A stretch of 64,000 nt of DNA from positions 310,001 through 374,000 of the forward strand of contig JAIVFH010000019.1 of assembly GCA_025765595.1 (NCBI GenBank), read 5' to 3'. A program made the translations under genes and the position numbers. The number at the start of each line of letters is the position of its first letter. The stretch's first letter is position 1. The notes under the pieces are model-generated. The model did no database searches. It saw only the letters and a list, made by a program, of their open reading frames with translations, and was not told the origin of the DNA. The stretch comes from Obelidium mucronatum. Lineage: Eukaryota > Chytridiomycota > Chytridiomycetes > Chytridiales > Chytriomycetaceae. Below, one piece after another: positions 35,056 through 46,263 of the stretch.

Positions 35056-35509
35056 TGTCAGAGAATCTGCGTAGGGTCACAGGTGCGTGTAGCACTCATT
35101 TCGTAGCGAGAATAATAATCTTTACTAACACTGCGATGTCCTGTATTTATAGGGCATTGCCTCATATCTGAAACACGGGGTTGTTTCAGATCGCAAGCAG
35201 ATACTCTCTAAACTACATCACCACTTATATATGTTTACAGCGTTTATTCCAATAAAACATTCTATTACCCTTTTACTTAATTCAATCTCCAGCTACATGC
35301 GCGACCCGGCGCTATGCCTCTCTTCCAATGTTGTACGCTCCGCATTCTCTACAGACTGCGACCGCATACACATTGGCGATTGAATGTAAATACGTAAGAT
35401 AATGTATTAAATAAACCAATTATACATTTATTCAGTGTTGAAACAATTAAATGACAATTCGATGTTGATTCATCAAACACAGGTTCTGGACCAGCCAGAT
35501 ACTCTGTCA
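35056..35509 (-). repeat. Copia 3' LTR
   Basis: 454 bp, matches 46832-47285. Flanked on the left by TSD TGGGG. Confidence 0.96.
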
Positions 35510-35517
35510 CTCCCCCA
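35510..35517 (-). other. Polypurine tract of copia element
   Basis: On the minus strand a purine run GGGGGAG lies directly before the 3' LTR start, the expected position of the plus-strand primer. Confidence 0.7.
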
Positions 35518-35684
35518 TGACATCAGCGTCGGGTAAGTTGTCATCCAATTTAATAGAATATCCTCAGTGATCGATCACAGGCCACCATGGCGCCGTGCGT
35601 GCGAGGGACTCGAACCCAGCTGCGATCATGAACTCAAAATGTCAAAAACAATAACGTCAAAACACACGAAATAGTTCATCACTT

Positions 35685-37724
35685 TTATTCATCAGCATCG
35701 ATTGGATATATCGCGAGGTGAGCTTTGTCCTTTTGACCATCTCTTAGTTCCGAGAGTCGTCTCATCCCCAACAACTCCAACAGTTTCCAATGTTGAGGCG
35801 CAGGAAGAGCTTTCGTCAAAACATCCGCTATCATCAAATCAGTCGGACAATATATGAGTCGAATAGTCCCATTGTCTACGCTTTCACGTATGTAGTGGTT
35901 CTTGACTTCCATATGTTTAATCCTCGCATGATGTATAGGATTCACCGCTATTGCAATAACCGCTTGATTGTCCTGTTGCATTACCGTAGGTTCATCCAAT
36001 TTAAATCCTAACTCCCTAAAGAAGTCTCGAATCCAGGATCCCTCTTTGGTACCTTCAACCAGTGCAATCAATTCAGCCTCGCATGAAGACAATGCTACCG
36101 TCGGTTGCTTCTTGGAGAACCAGATAATCGGGGCGCCAAATACCATGAATACGTATCCGGATCGAGACTTTCTGTCATCTTCCATAGCATGACTGGCATC
36201 AGTATAGCCCATTGGTTTCATACCTTCAGGTAAATCAATCGGTTCCATGTTTAGTAACTCATCAGTATTTGACATGTATACCACAGATTCGATTCCTTTA
36301 CTTTTGAAGAATGTTATACCCAAGTCTACAGTGAATCGCAAGTACTTCAAAATGCGTATCGCTGCACTCCAGTCGCACTCGCGTGAGTCTCTCTGGAATT
36401 GTGCCAACATATTTACTGAATATTGAATATCAGGACGCGATTGAGTCGACAAGTAGATCAGCTTTGCAATTAAGCTAGCGTAGTCTGTTGCTTTCTCCCC
36501 CGAAAGCTGAACGCTTTTCGGATCGTGCTCCCAATTTACCGCCATTGGAGTAGTTCTCCATTTGTCTTCAGGTAAGTCCCAAACAAAAAACTCCTTCAAC
36601 AATGCAGTTATATACTGTACTTGTCCCAACCACTTCGCGTCACCACAATCTTCAATTTGAATTTTGAGGATCCATTGCGCATCTCCCATATCTTTGATCT
36701 TGAATCGTTTACCAATATCAATTTTTAGGGTCGCAATCGCTTGTCGGTCAGAACTCGCTATCAACACATCATCTACATAAATCAAAACGATCACCAAGTT
36801 TTTCGATGTAGGATCAATTTTAAGAAATGTGCAAGCGTCTGATTTTAACTGCGTAAAACCCAATCCTAGGAAATAATCGCGTAGAACTTTATACCATTCG
36901 CGTCCAGCTTGGTGTAAACCATAAAGGCTTTTTACTAGCTTCGCTACTTTTGGAGTTCCATCAGGTTCGTATTTTTCAAACCCTTGCGGCATTTTCATAT
37001 AATTGGTTTCAGTCAGCGTTCCATATAGAAATGCTGTCTCGACGTCAAGTTGCTCAATATGTAAGTTCAACATGGCGCTCATAGCAATTAAAAATCGAAT
37101 TATTTTAGTTTTCACTACTGGAGAATGGGTTTCTGTGTAATCATGGTCTTTTACTTGACTGGATCCAACAGCAACCAGACGCGCCTTGAATCGCTCAATC
37201 ATACCTAGCGGGTCAGTTTTATAATCAAACACCCATTTGGAACTGATGGCTTTCCGTCCTGGCGGTAAGGTTTCTTCTTCCCATACTTCATGTTTTAATA
37301 GCGATTCCATTTCAACCAACATCGCCCTTTTAAAATATGCAGCAAAACGACCTTCCATCGCTTCTCGCACACTTTTAGGAGCTCTTGGTGCTTCTGAAAT
37401 GTGAGTCTTCTCGGTAGGTATATGACTCTCAGCGGCTGTTGACCAGTCTATATCGAGTTTTCCCTTCCGAGCGCTATTTACACGTTGACTAATGGTTTTA
37501 TATTTTTCATCTAGTCTCTCCATTTTCTCATCGAGTTTGCGATTTAATTTATCAGCTTCTTGATTCAAGTTCTTGAGTAAGTTAGGATGTGGAGTCCTAC
37601 CATCTCGCTCAAATTCTTCCTTCAATATAGATAGCCTGATAAATTCATCAGATAGGCCCGCAATTTCGCTTGTCAAGCTTATCGCTTTGTTCGCAAACGT
37701 GGTGTATGCCTCATCTTCAGTCAA
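35685..37724 (-). CDS. Copia pol: reverse transcriptase and RNase H
   Basis: 679-codon frame. RT_copia signature from SSKWVFDYKTD and FKARLVAVGSSQ through HIEQLDVETAFLYG and LKSLYGL-type KSLYGLHQAG to the catalytic VLIYVDDVLIAS. Then RNase H with GYTDASHA, SRSGYVFM, LSSCEAELIAL, MQQDNQAVI and the HHARIKHMEVKNHYIRE tail. The N-terminal about 100 residues are coiled-coil-like. Upstream stops separate it from the preceding frame (37796-38035), so pol is not one continuous frame here. Confidence 0.95.
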   Translation of the reverse strand: MTEDEAYTTFANKAISLTSEIAGLSDEFIRLSILKEEFERDGRTPHPNLLKNLNQEADKLNRKLDEKMERLDEKYKTISQRVNSARKGKLDIDWSTAAESHIPTEKTHISEAPRAPKSVREAMEGRFAAYFKRAMLVEMESLLKHEVWEEETLPPGRKAISSKWVFDYKTDPLGMIERFKARLVAVGSSQVKDHDYTETHSPVVKTKIIRFLIAMSAMLNLHIEQLDVETAFLYGTLTETNYMKMPQGFEKYEPDGTPKVAKLVKSLYGLHQAGREWYKVLRDYFLGLGFTQLKSDACTFLKIDPTSKNLVIVLIYVDDVLIASSDRQAIATLKIDIGKRFKIKDMGDAQWILKIQIEDCGDAKWLGQVQYITALLKEFFVWDLPEDKWRTTPMAVNWEHDPKSVQLSGEKATDYASLIAKLIYLSTQSRPDIQYSVNMLAQFQRDSRECDWSAAIRILKYLRFTVDLGITFFKSKGIESVVYMSNTDELLNMEPIDLPEGMKPMGYTDASHAMEDDRKSRSGYVFMVFGAPIIWFSKKQPTVALSSCEAELIALVEGTKEGSWIRDFFRELGFKLDEPTVMQQDNQAVIAIAVNPIHHARIKHMEVKNHYIRESVDNGTIRLIYCPTDLMIADVLTKALPAPQHWKLLELLGMRRLSELRDGQKDKAHLAIYPIDADE

Positions 37725-38308
37725 CCCCGACGGCAGTTTATTATCGATCTCATCTAGTGGAATTGGATGTGACAGTTATCGAGTGAGTATTAAATTCAAT
37801 AATTTATACCATTTTTTTCGAATAACCCGACTTGTTCCGCTAGATGCAAGAGACTCGACATTTCTTCATTCAGTAATAGCAATTCGTTTAATTCGCTTTC
37901 ATCTGATGAATACTTATGTTTTATACTTTTCGCATAATTTTTAGGTTTACGCGTTCTCAAGTTGTACTTGTTCGCGTCAATGGGTTTACTACCGCTAAGT
38001 GGGTTTAAGTCTTTATCCACTTCGGGTTCGTCCATTTCCCTATCTATTTCTTTTATTTCCTCTTCTTCATTTTCGTCGAGGTCTTATTTAATTAAGTAAT
38101 TTCTTTGGTTAGAGCGTTGATAGTTTTGGACAAACAAACCTTCTCTCTCCAAGGAACCCTCTTCAGTCTCCTCCTCCAGATCACCAACTCTTCCAGTTAC
38201 ATCCATAGGTTTGGTAAGTGTTGTGTCTTTTGGAATATTTGTGTAGTTTTAATTATTTGCGTAGTAGTGAACAGCTACTCACCGCTTTTGTCTGGTTCAG
38301 TTTCAATT

Positions 38309-39171
38309 GCTGTCTTTTTCCACGACACCTGCCAGTGTAGCTGCAGCTGTTTCCAAGTTTTCTTCAAAGCGAGAGCAGCTCTCGTTCTTTTATCGAATTG
38401 CAGGGTGGCAAGCATCAACCCCTGGAAGTGTAAGCAACTATACAACCGCGATTTTGATTAGCTGGGTGTCGAAAGGTGCATATGGTGCTCAATCAACTCC
38501 AGTGGTGGTTCCAGCTCTTGATCAAGCGATTGTCTTTGGTATAGTTTATTTACATTTTGTAGTTGATGAGCTAAGTGATACTCGTGTTTTATGTACCAGG
38601 TAGTGAAACAGCGTCTGCAGGAGCTGCTATTCTTGCCCTTCAGTCTTACAAAATTCCATACGTCTCATACACAACAGCGGAAAGCTTGGCTTTTCCTGTA
38701 TTCCTCAAACACTGCCGCGGCGGGCAACTTTTCTATGATTATACTGGGTAGTGGTATTATTGGTTTCTCGACTGCTCAATCGGCAGAACTGGGTGCATAT
38801 CAAAGCCGGTATGGCGCTCGCCTTGTATCTCTCTATGACATTCCGGGTTTCGGGTCTGCGACGGGCTATACTTCAAACACTGGATCAGCGGCGGGTGTGT
38901 TCGCTGTTGTTCTGGATAGTTCATCTTTGATTGGATCTTCTGATGCTGGGTTTCTTGCCTCGTTCGCAACGTCCCTTGATACCACCCAGTAAGTAATTTT
39001 TTCTCGTCATATTTTTATTGCATCGACCTTTATAAAAACAATTTTCCTGTTTTTAATAGATTCGGTGGAATATATCCTGGGTCCATCGTGAAAACTGCGT
39101 CTGTTGTTCCTGTCATTAATTTCAAGAACTCCGCTGGTTCCTTAACTATTGCTGCCGCTGTGTACAATTTT
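38309..39171 (+). pseudogene. Captured fragment of gene F (copy Y1)
   Basis: Copy of gene F 48169-49031, beginning inside one exon, including the complete intron corresponding to 48399-48459 and the one at 48849-48919, and ending inside the next exon. Retained introns show DNA-level capture. Orientation is that of gene F, opposite to copia transcription. Confidence 0.95.
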
Positions 39172-40483
39172 ATATAATTGGTTTCAGTCAGCGTTCCATA
39201 TAGAAATGCTGTCTCGACGTCAAGTTGCTCAATATGTAAGTTCAACATGGCGCTCATAGCAATTAAAAATCGAATTATTTTAGTTTTCACTACTGGAGAA
39301 TGGGTTTCTGTGTAATCGTGGTCTTTTACTTGACTGGATCCAACAGCAACCAGACGCGCCTTGAATCGCTCAATCATACCTAGCGGGTCAGTTTTATAAT
39401 CAAACACCCATTTGGAACTGATGGCTTTCCGTCCTGGCGGTAAGGTTTCTTCTTCCCATACTTCATGTTTTAATAGCGATTCCATTTCAACCAACATCGC
39501 CCTTTTAAAATATGCAGCAAAACGACCTTCCATCGCTTCTCGCACACTTTTAGGAGCTCTTGGTGCTTCTGAAATGTGAGTCTTCTCGGTAGGTATATGA
39601 CTCTCAGCGGCTGTTGACCAGTCTATATCGAGTTTTCCCTTCCGAGCGCTATTTACACGTTGACTAATGGTTTTATATTTTTCATCTAGTCTCTCCATTT
39701 TCTCATCGAGTTTGCGATTTAATTTATCAGCTTCTTGATTCAAGTTCTTGAGTAAGTTAGGATGTGGAGTCCTACCATCTCGCTCAAATTCTTCCTTCAA
39801 TATAGATAGCCTGATAAATTCATCAGATAGGCCCGCAATTTCGCTTGTCAAGCTTATCGCTTTGTTCGCAAACGTGGTGTATGCCTCATCTTCAGTCAAC
39901 CCCGACGGCAGTTTATTATCGATCTCATCTAGTGGAATTGGATGTGACAGTTATCGAGTGAGTATTAAATTCAATAATTTATACCATTTTTTTCGAATAA
40001 CCCGACTTGTTCCGCTAGATGCAAGAGACTCGACATTTCTTCATTCAGTAATAGCAATTCGTTTAATTCGCTTTCATCTGATGAATACTTATGTTTTATA
40101 CTTTTCGCATAATTTTTAGGTTTACGCGTTCTCAAGTTGTACTTGTTCGCGTCAATGGGTTTACTACCGCTAAGTGGGTTTAAGTCTTTATCCACTTCGG
40201 GTTCGTCCATTTCCCTATCTATTTCTTTTATTTCCTCTTCTTCATTTTCGTCGAGGTCTTATTTAATTAAGTAATTTCTTTGGTTAGAGCGTTGATAGTT
40301 TTGGACAAACAAACCTTCTCTCTCCAAGGAACCCTCTTCAGTCTCCTCCTCCAGATCACCAACTCTTCCAGTTACATCCATAGGTTTGGTAAGTGTTGTG
40401 TCTTTTGGAATATTTGTGTAGTTTTAATTATTTGCGTAGTAGTGAACAGCTACTCACCGCTTTTGTCTGGTTCAGTTTCAATT
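39172..40483 (-). pseudogene. Truncated copia pol fragment (X2)
   Basis: N-terminal part of the RT frame up to FLYGTLTETNY, then running into host sequence, plus the 79-codon upstream frame (MDEPEVDKDLNPL). It lacks the YVDD motif and RNase H. Confidence 0.9.
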
Positions 40484-41346
40484 GCTGTCTTTTTCCACGA
40501 CACCTGCCAGTGTAGCTGCAGCTGTTTCCAAGTTTTCTTCAAAGCGAGAGCAGCTCTCGTTCTTTTATCGAATTGCAGGGTGGCAAGCATCAACCCCTGG
40601 AAGTGTAAGCAACTATACAACCGCGATTTTGATTAGCTGGGTGTCGAAAGGTGCATATGGTGCTCAATCAACTCCAGTGGTGGTTCCAGCTCTTGATCAA
40701 GCGATTGTCTTTGGTATAGTTTATTTACATTTTGTAGTTGATGAGCTAAGTGATACTCGTGTTTTATGTACCAGGTAGTGAAACAGCGTCTGCAGGAGCT
40801 GCTATTCTTGCCCTTCAGTCTTACAAAATTCCATACGTCTCATACACAACAGCGGAAAGCTTGGCTTTTCCTGTATTCCTCAAACACTGCCGCGGCGGGC
40901 AACTTTTCTATGATTATACTGGGTAGTGGTATTATTGGTTTCTCGACTGCTCAATCGGCAGAACTGGGTGCATATCAAAGCCGGTATGGCGCTCGCCTTG
41001 TATCTCTCTATGACATTCCGGGTTTCGGGTCTGCGACGGGCTATACTTCAAACACTGGATCAGCGGCGGGTGTGTTCGCTGTTGTTCTGGATAGTTCATC
41101 TTTGATTGGATCTTCTGATGCTGGGTTTCTTGCCTCGTTCGCAACGTCCCTTGATACCACCCAGTAAGTAATTTTTTCTCGTCATATTTTTATTGCATCG
41201 ACCTTTATAAAAACAATTTTCCTGTTTTTAATAGATTCGGTGGAATATATCCTGGGTCCATCGTGAAAACTGCGTCTGTTGTTCCTGTCATTAATTTCAA
41301 GAACTCCGCTGGTTCCTTAACTATTGCTGCCGCTGTGTACAATTTT
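40484..41346 (+). pseudogene. Captured fragment of gene F (copy Y2)
   Basis: Second copy of the same 863-bp host fragment, same ends, same introns and same frame break as Y1 and the source gene. Confidence 0.95.
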
Positions 41347-42658
41347 ATATAATTGGTTTCAGTCAGCGTTCCATATAGAAATGCTGTCTCGACGTCAAGT
41401 TGCTCAATATGTAAGTTCAACATGGCGCTCATAGCAATTAAAAATCGAATTATTTTAGTTTTCACTACTGGAGAATGGGTTTCTGTGTAATCGTGGTCTT
41501 TTACTTGACTGGATCCAACAGCAACCAGACGCGCCTTGAATCGCTCAATCATACCTAGCGGGTCAGTTTTATAATCAAACACCCATTTGGAACTGATGGC
41601 TTTCCGTCCTGGCGGTAAGGTTTCTTCTTCCCATACTTCATGTTTTAATAGCGATTCCATTTCAACCAACATCGCCCTTTTAAAATATGCAGCAAAACGA
41701 CCTTCCATCGCTTCTCGCACACTTTTAGGAGCTCTTGGTGCTTCTGAAATGTGAGTCTTCTCGGTAGGTATATGACTCTCAGCGGCTGTTGACCAGTCTA
41801 TATCGAGTTTTCCCTTCCGAGCGCTATTTACACGTTGACTAATGGTTTTATATTTTTCATCTAGTCTCTCCATTTTCTCATCGAGTTTGCGATTTAATTT
41901 ATCAGCTTCTTGATTCAAGTTCTTGAGTAAGTTAGGATGTGGAGTCCTACCATCTCGCTCAAATTCTTCCTTCAATATAGATAGCCTGATAAATTCATCA
42001 GATAGGCCCGCAATTTCGCTTGTCAAGCTTATCGCTTTGTTCGCAAACGTGGTGTATGCCTCATCTTCAGTCAACCCCGACGGCAGTTTATTATCGATCT
42101 CATCTAGTGGAATTGGATGTGACAGTTATCGAGTGAGTATTAAATTCAATAATTTATACCATTTTTTTCGAATAACCCGACTTGTTCCGCTAGATGCAAG
42201 AGACTCGACATTTCTTCATTCAGTAATAGCAATTCGTTTAATTCGCTTTCATCTGATGAATACTTATGTTTTATACTTTTCGCATAATTTTTAGGTTTAC
42301 GCGTTCTCAAGTTGTACTTGTTCGCGTCAATGGGTTTACTACCGCTAAGTGGGTTTAAGTCTTTATCCACTTCGGGTTCGTCCATTTCCCTATCTATTTC
42401 TTTTATTTCCTCTTCTTCATTTTCGTCGAGGTCTTATTTAATTAAGTAATTTCTTTGGTTAGAGCGTTGATAGTTTTGGACAAACAAACCTTCTCTCTCC
42501 AAGGAACCCTCTTCAGTCTCCTCCTCCAGATCACCAACTCTTCCAGTTACATCCATAGGTTTGGTAAGTGTTGTGTCTTTTGGAATATTTGTGTAGTTTT
42601 AATTATTTGCGTAGTAGTGAACAGCTACTCACCGCTTTTGTCTGGTTCAGTTTCAATT
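41347..42658 (-). pseudogene. Copia pol fragment (X3), continuous with the integrase side
   Basis: As X2 at its left end (truncated before YVDD), but its right end runs into the rest of copia at 42659. Confidence 0.9.
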
Positions 42659-44030
42659 ATACCACGGAATTTAATTCCTCCAAAGTCAACATCTTCAATA
42701 ATTGCGTCAGCATTCGAGACTGGAGACTCAAATGGTAAGCTATTATTAAACTCTGTCTCTTCGTCGTCACTAATTTCATCCCCACTATTGTCTTCATCTT
42801 CAAATTCTGTGAAATTGAGATTTGACAATGGATTCAAATAAGTCGGACTTAGATTTAGACCGGGAAATATGGATTCAAGGTATCTGACATGGAATTCTTC
42901 ATGAACTGACTTTGTTCTATATTTGTAGACGTAAACTACACGCCCATCTCGATCTCCTAGATAAACTCCGGGTTCGGCCTTATGTCCTTTAGGTACACGA
43001 TCCTTTCGTTTTTCTTTTGGAACGAATATGGCGCAGAGACAACCGAAACTCGAGTCCGTTTGTAATTTGGAGGTCTGTTATTTACCATCTCAAACGGCGT
43101 TTTTCCAGTTTCTGTGTTAAGTATTACTGATCCTAGTCTTATCGCGTAGTTCATTGCAAAATGAAACATTCTATGCGTCAAACCGGCAGTTGCTAACATA
43201 CACACAGCTCTTTCTCTATAGATTCCCAGAGGTCTCTCAACTCCACCATTTAGTGCCTGTGTATCGGCTGGCGATTTGACGAGTTTGATTTGAGGTGAGG
43301 CGCGCTTGCAATATTCTTTTATCACGTTCGCTTGCAACTCTCCTCCATCCCCCTGCAGTATCAATATTCTTTTACTATGATTTGCTTGTATTGTATCGAG
43401 AAACTTAATAAATTATTCTGTAAAATCATCTTTAGAATTCAGCCATAGCGCCCAACACTTTTTCGTGAATTTATCGATGATGAATGAGCAGTATTTCGCT
43501 CCATTCCACGCTACTACTTTTAGCGGGAATATGTCTTCACCTATCGTATGTAGAAATCGCGTTGCTGGCGTTGAGACTGTTCTAGTGGTGAGTCTTCGAA
43601 AATTTACTAATTGACAAGTCACGCATTCAGTGGAGTCTCTGGAAAAATCATAGGATATTCCAGCAGCATCAAGAGTTTTACATAGCAATTCTTGACCTAT
43701 ATGCCCAAATCGCACGTGGAATTGGAGGTACGTAGAACGCGTTGTTGCTCTCTTATTCTTCACTTCTACTTCTACTTTCTTTCTCTTTTGACTATTACTA
43801 TTATTCGCTTGATGGATTGTCTCTAATTCTTCCAGATTATCAATTGGCTGAATAGATCTCACCATGTTGGCTCTAGCGGCCGTCATGATTTTATTCCCAT
43901 TTCCGAATATATTAATATAGTATAGTCCATTTACGCGATGACCAATTTCAATTATCGTATTTGTTGGTTGGTGAAACATATAGACATAGTCTTTGCTAAA
44001 TAAAATTAAGTTGTTTGTTCCCTTTAACAT
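42659..44030 (-). pseudogene. Copia integrase, broken by a stop codon and a frameshift
   Basis: The N-terminal zinc-binding region (HVRFGHIGQELL ... CVTCQLVNFRR) and the core with GEDIFP, LQGDGGEL and GGVERPLG (the D and E residues of the catalytic triad) are recognisable. An in-frame TAA at 43413-43415 follows DDFTE; the same frame then continues. Near 43072 one base is missing; beyond it another frame carries SFGCLCAIFVPKEKRK and GVYLGDRDG, the usual C-terminal region. Not translatable as one protein as written. Confidence 0.85.
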
Positions 44031-44325
44031 ATGTCCAAGAGATTCGTTGTTTTACTCCCCCAAACTCCATATTTACGCTTCCGCGTGCATGGACTCTAAT
44101 TTTACTATTGTCCGCGAGGTATATCCATTCATCCATTACATATTTAAATGTACCATTGATAAATAGTGAAATGTCATGTGCCATAATAACGGTTGCTCCA
44201 GAATCCAACATCTTGTTTTCTTTATTGAATCGCCTAACGTTGTTTGCAACGCAAGCTTTCATTGTAGATTTAAAAATAGAACTAAAATCTCCAAAGTCCA
44301 TCCCATCAGCGTCACTCGGAGTCAT
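43996..44325 (-). CDS. Copia protease region
   Basis: 109-codon frame with the aspartic protease motif LDSGATVIMAHD and the downstream FGGVKQRI region. It overlaps the start of the integrase frame; gag, protease and integrase occupy different frames here. Confidence 0.75.
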   Translation of the reverse strand: MTPSDADGMDFGDFSSIFKSTMKACVANNVRRFNKENKMLDSGATVIMAHDISLFINGTFKYVMDEWIYLADNSKIRVHARGSVNMEFGGVKQRISWTYVKGNKQLNFI

Positions 44326-44373
44326 TTCTTTTTCTTTGTGCGAGCTGTTTGGGGTAATTTGGGAATTCAGTTG

Positions 44374-45156
44374 CTAAATTACAAAATTTAGATTTCCGGA
44401 AGTGCAAAATGTCCTCACCTCTCCAAGGGTCTTAGCAAGACTTCCCATGGTTTTACGGGCGGCACGAAGGCTTGGACTGGATTCGTTTGATCCTGGCTTC
44501 TGGTTAATCCCTGCAGCTGACGCGCGTCTTTTGAAACCCTTGGTTTTCTGACTTGCGTTGCCTTGACTTTGAGGATTCAACAGGTTAGCGATCTTTACGA
44601 ACTCCTTTTTGTTTGCTAATTCGAGGATGACTTTGCAGTTGGATGGTTCATGCTTCGGTGTTTGGTTATCCTTGCACACGTAGCATCCAGTACTGTAAGT
44701 CCTCTTTCCTCCTTGTTGGTATGCGCTTGTCTTTTCGGCTCCATTAGAATTGGCTGCGTATGATGCGCGATCCACTTCTTGTTGTTGCTTTTTGACAGCT
44801 GCTGCAACCTTCTTTTCGTCGCTCTCCTTCTTCTTTTCTTCATCCATCACCGCATTAATACTATCGAAACTTTTTAGGATTTCGTTGATTTCTGCAAGTG
44901 CTCCTTCAAGGCTCTTGAACGCTTTCTTGAGTCCTTGAGTCTCAAGACGTTCTTTGAATGGGATGAATTTCTGTCCAAGGGGAGTGATACTATCTGGAAG
45001 CGACTTCAGGAGACTTATGCTCAGGAATTCTTCGAGTAGTATTCTAACGAACTGTGGAGTGAACAGGTCTGTAAGTTCTTTCTGGTGATCTTCCTCTGAT
45101 TGTCCTTCCGCTCTAGGATTATCCATGAGAACGTTTTCGGATATCTTCGGGTACAA
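44374..45156 (-). CDS. Copia gag, C-terminal part with zinc knuckle
   Basis: 260 codons. A helical UBN2-like gag region (LLEEFLSISLLKSLPDS), then a Lys/Glu coiled stretch, then a variant knuckle CYVCKDN...KHEPSNC (C-x2-C-x7-H-x4-C). The frame is open upstream to about 45240 (ESWYKFINDWNKL). Confidence 0.75.
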   Translation of the reverse strand: MYPKISENVLMDNPRAEGQSEEDHQKELTDLFTPQFVRILLEEFLSISLLKSLPDSITPLGQKFIPFKERLETQGLKKAFKSLEGALAEINEILKSFDSINAVMDEEKKKESDEKKVAAAVKKQQQEVDRASYAANSNGAEKTSAYQQGGKRTYSTGCYVCKDNQTPKHEPSNCKVILELANKKEFVKIANLLNPQSQGNASQKTKGFKRRASAAGINQKPGSNESSPSLRAARKTMGSLAKTLGEVRTFCTSGNLNFVI

Positions 45157-45285
45157 GTTGACTTTGTCATTATCTAACTTGTTCCAGTCGTTTATGAACT
45201 TATACCACGATTCGGATTTTGTTCTTTTATCCCCTATTTTATTGTTTTATTTCGGGTTTAGTTCAATAAAAGTAACTTAAAAACC

Positions 45286-45705
45286 TTAAATCGTTGTTTC
45301 ACTCGTTTGTTGTATCCAGAGTTGGAAATCTAACCCGCTGTGTTTTAATTCTACGAACAGAATCTTGGTGGTATTAATTGCCACATATAGTGTTCGTTTC
45401 GCAATAAAATCAGCATGCGACTCGATTTGGTCCCACTTGGATCTTGGGAAGAAAGACTTGTAAGTTCCAATCGCTGTATCTTGTTCAACGCGCCACTTTC
45501 GATAACTCTCTTCCTTCTTTAGGAGATTGTTTGTCGAAGTTTCTTTGGCATTACTTGCGTCGAGGTAGGATTTCACAGCCTTGTGGTATACTTCTAACTT
45601 TTCCCTGTATTTTGCTGCCTCTTTGGGTGACAAGCCTGCTATTTCTTGTTCCGCCGGTGCAACTGGCATTGGTCCTAATTGGAAATCTAATTGCGCATTT
45701 GGCAC
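45286..45705 (-). CDS. Copia gag, N-terminal part
   Basis: 139-codon frame starting MPNAQLDFQLGPMP, with a charged helical segment and ending QLWIQQTSETTI. Separated from the downstream gag frame by about 130 bp with stops; a shift or short intron may join them. Confidence 0.6.
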   Translation of the reverse strand: MPNAQLDFQLGPMPVAPAEQEIAGLSPKEAAKYREKLEVYHKAVKSYLDASNAKETSTNNLLKKEESYRKWRVEQDTAIGTYKSFFPRSKWDQIESHADFIAKRTLYVAINTTKILFVELKHSGLDFQLWIQQTSETTI

Positions 45706-45990
45706 AGGTGGTTCGCGATAGTCTTTATCGTTGACCTGTGTAGAAACCCCGGTATCCTGTAGGTACTCGAGTATCTATCTCCTTAAGCTTCTGCGTAGAG
45801 ACTTTATAGTCCGTTGCCTGGATATTCGCGGGTCTTGGGATATTCCCTTTCTTTGAACTCATTTTCACTGATTTTTGCAGCTTTCTGCAAGTCAGTTGTG
45901 ATGTTCCTTCTGGGAATCCTACCGCGTTAATCTTTTGTTTTCCGAGTTCACGTGAATTTTGTTTATTAAAATTAACTTTATTTCAATAAA

Positions 45991-46263
45991 TTATCTTTCA
46001 ACGCGTTCAGAATCCTTGGTTTTCTTTTGCTCAAGGATTAGATCGTCAAGGTATGCTCTCGCTGAGAACGGTTCCCCGTATGCGATCCATGGTAGGATGT
46101 CTCGAAGATATTGCAACCGCCCTTCACTTAGTGGTCTTGTGAGGCGATCCGCAATGTGCGTTGTTTGCGAGTAGCCCTCTGCGACAACTCTGACTGATGG
46201 CTCATTTGGTGGAGTCACCAGTCTGGGCATATCATCATCAGTGTCGCTTTCGTGAGTTGGCAT
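45991..46263 (-). CDS. Small leader ORF of copia element, unknown
   Basis: 90 codons between the 5' LTR and gag (MPTHESDTDDDMPRLV...). Acidic N-terminus, basic C-terminus, no domain recognised. Its position in the gag leader makes it either a genuine accessory frame or a gag N-terminal extension cut by a shift. Confidence 0.45.
   Translation of the reverse strand: MPTHESDTDDDMPRLVTPPNEPSVRVVAEGYSQTTHIADRLTRPLSEGRLQYLRDILPWIAYGEPFSARAYLDDLILEQKKTKDSERVER

Larger units (their letters stand above)
36997..42658. repeat. X-Y-X-Y-X array: copia pol fragment alternating with host gene F fragment (2175-bp unit)
   Basis: X is 1312 bp of copia (36997-38308, 39172-40483, 41347-42658). Y is 863 bp (38309-39171, 40484-41346), matching host gene F 48169-49031 with no difference I noticed. 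All X/Y and Y/X junctions are the same. X1 differs from X2 and X3 by at least one base (A versus G at 37143 / 39315). Removing 4350 bp gives a continuous copia element. Confidence 0.95.

Noticed and set aside
35575..35635. Possible tRNA on the minus strand inside copia (GGTTCGAGTCC word)
   Set aside because: Only three base pairs form in the T stem and no acceptor or anticodon stem can be drawn.
39030..39899. Separate 289-codon gene (repeated at 41205-42074)
   Set aside because: It is the truncated N-terminus of copia RT running into antisense host sequence at the X/Y junction.
36997..42658. CRISPR-like or satellite array
   Set aside because: The unit is 2175 bp of identifiable pol and host exons, not short repeats with spacers, and the organism is eukaryotic.
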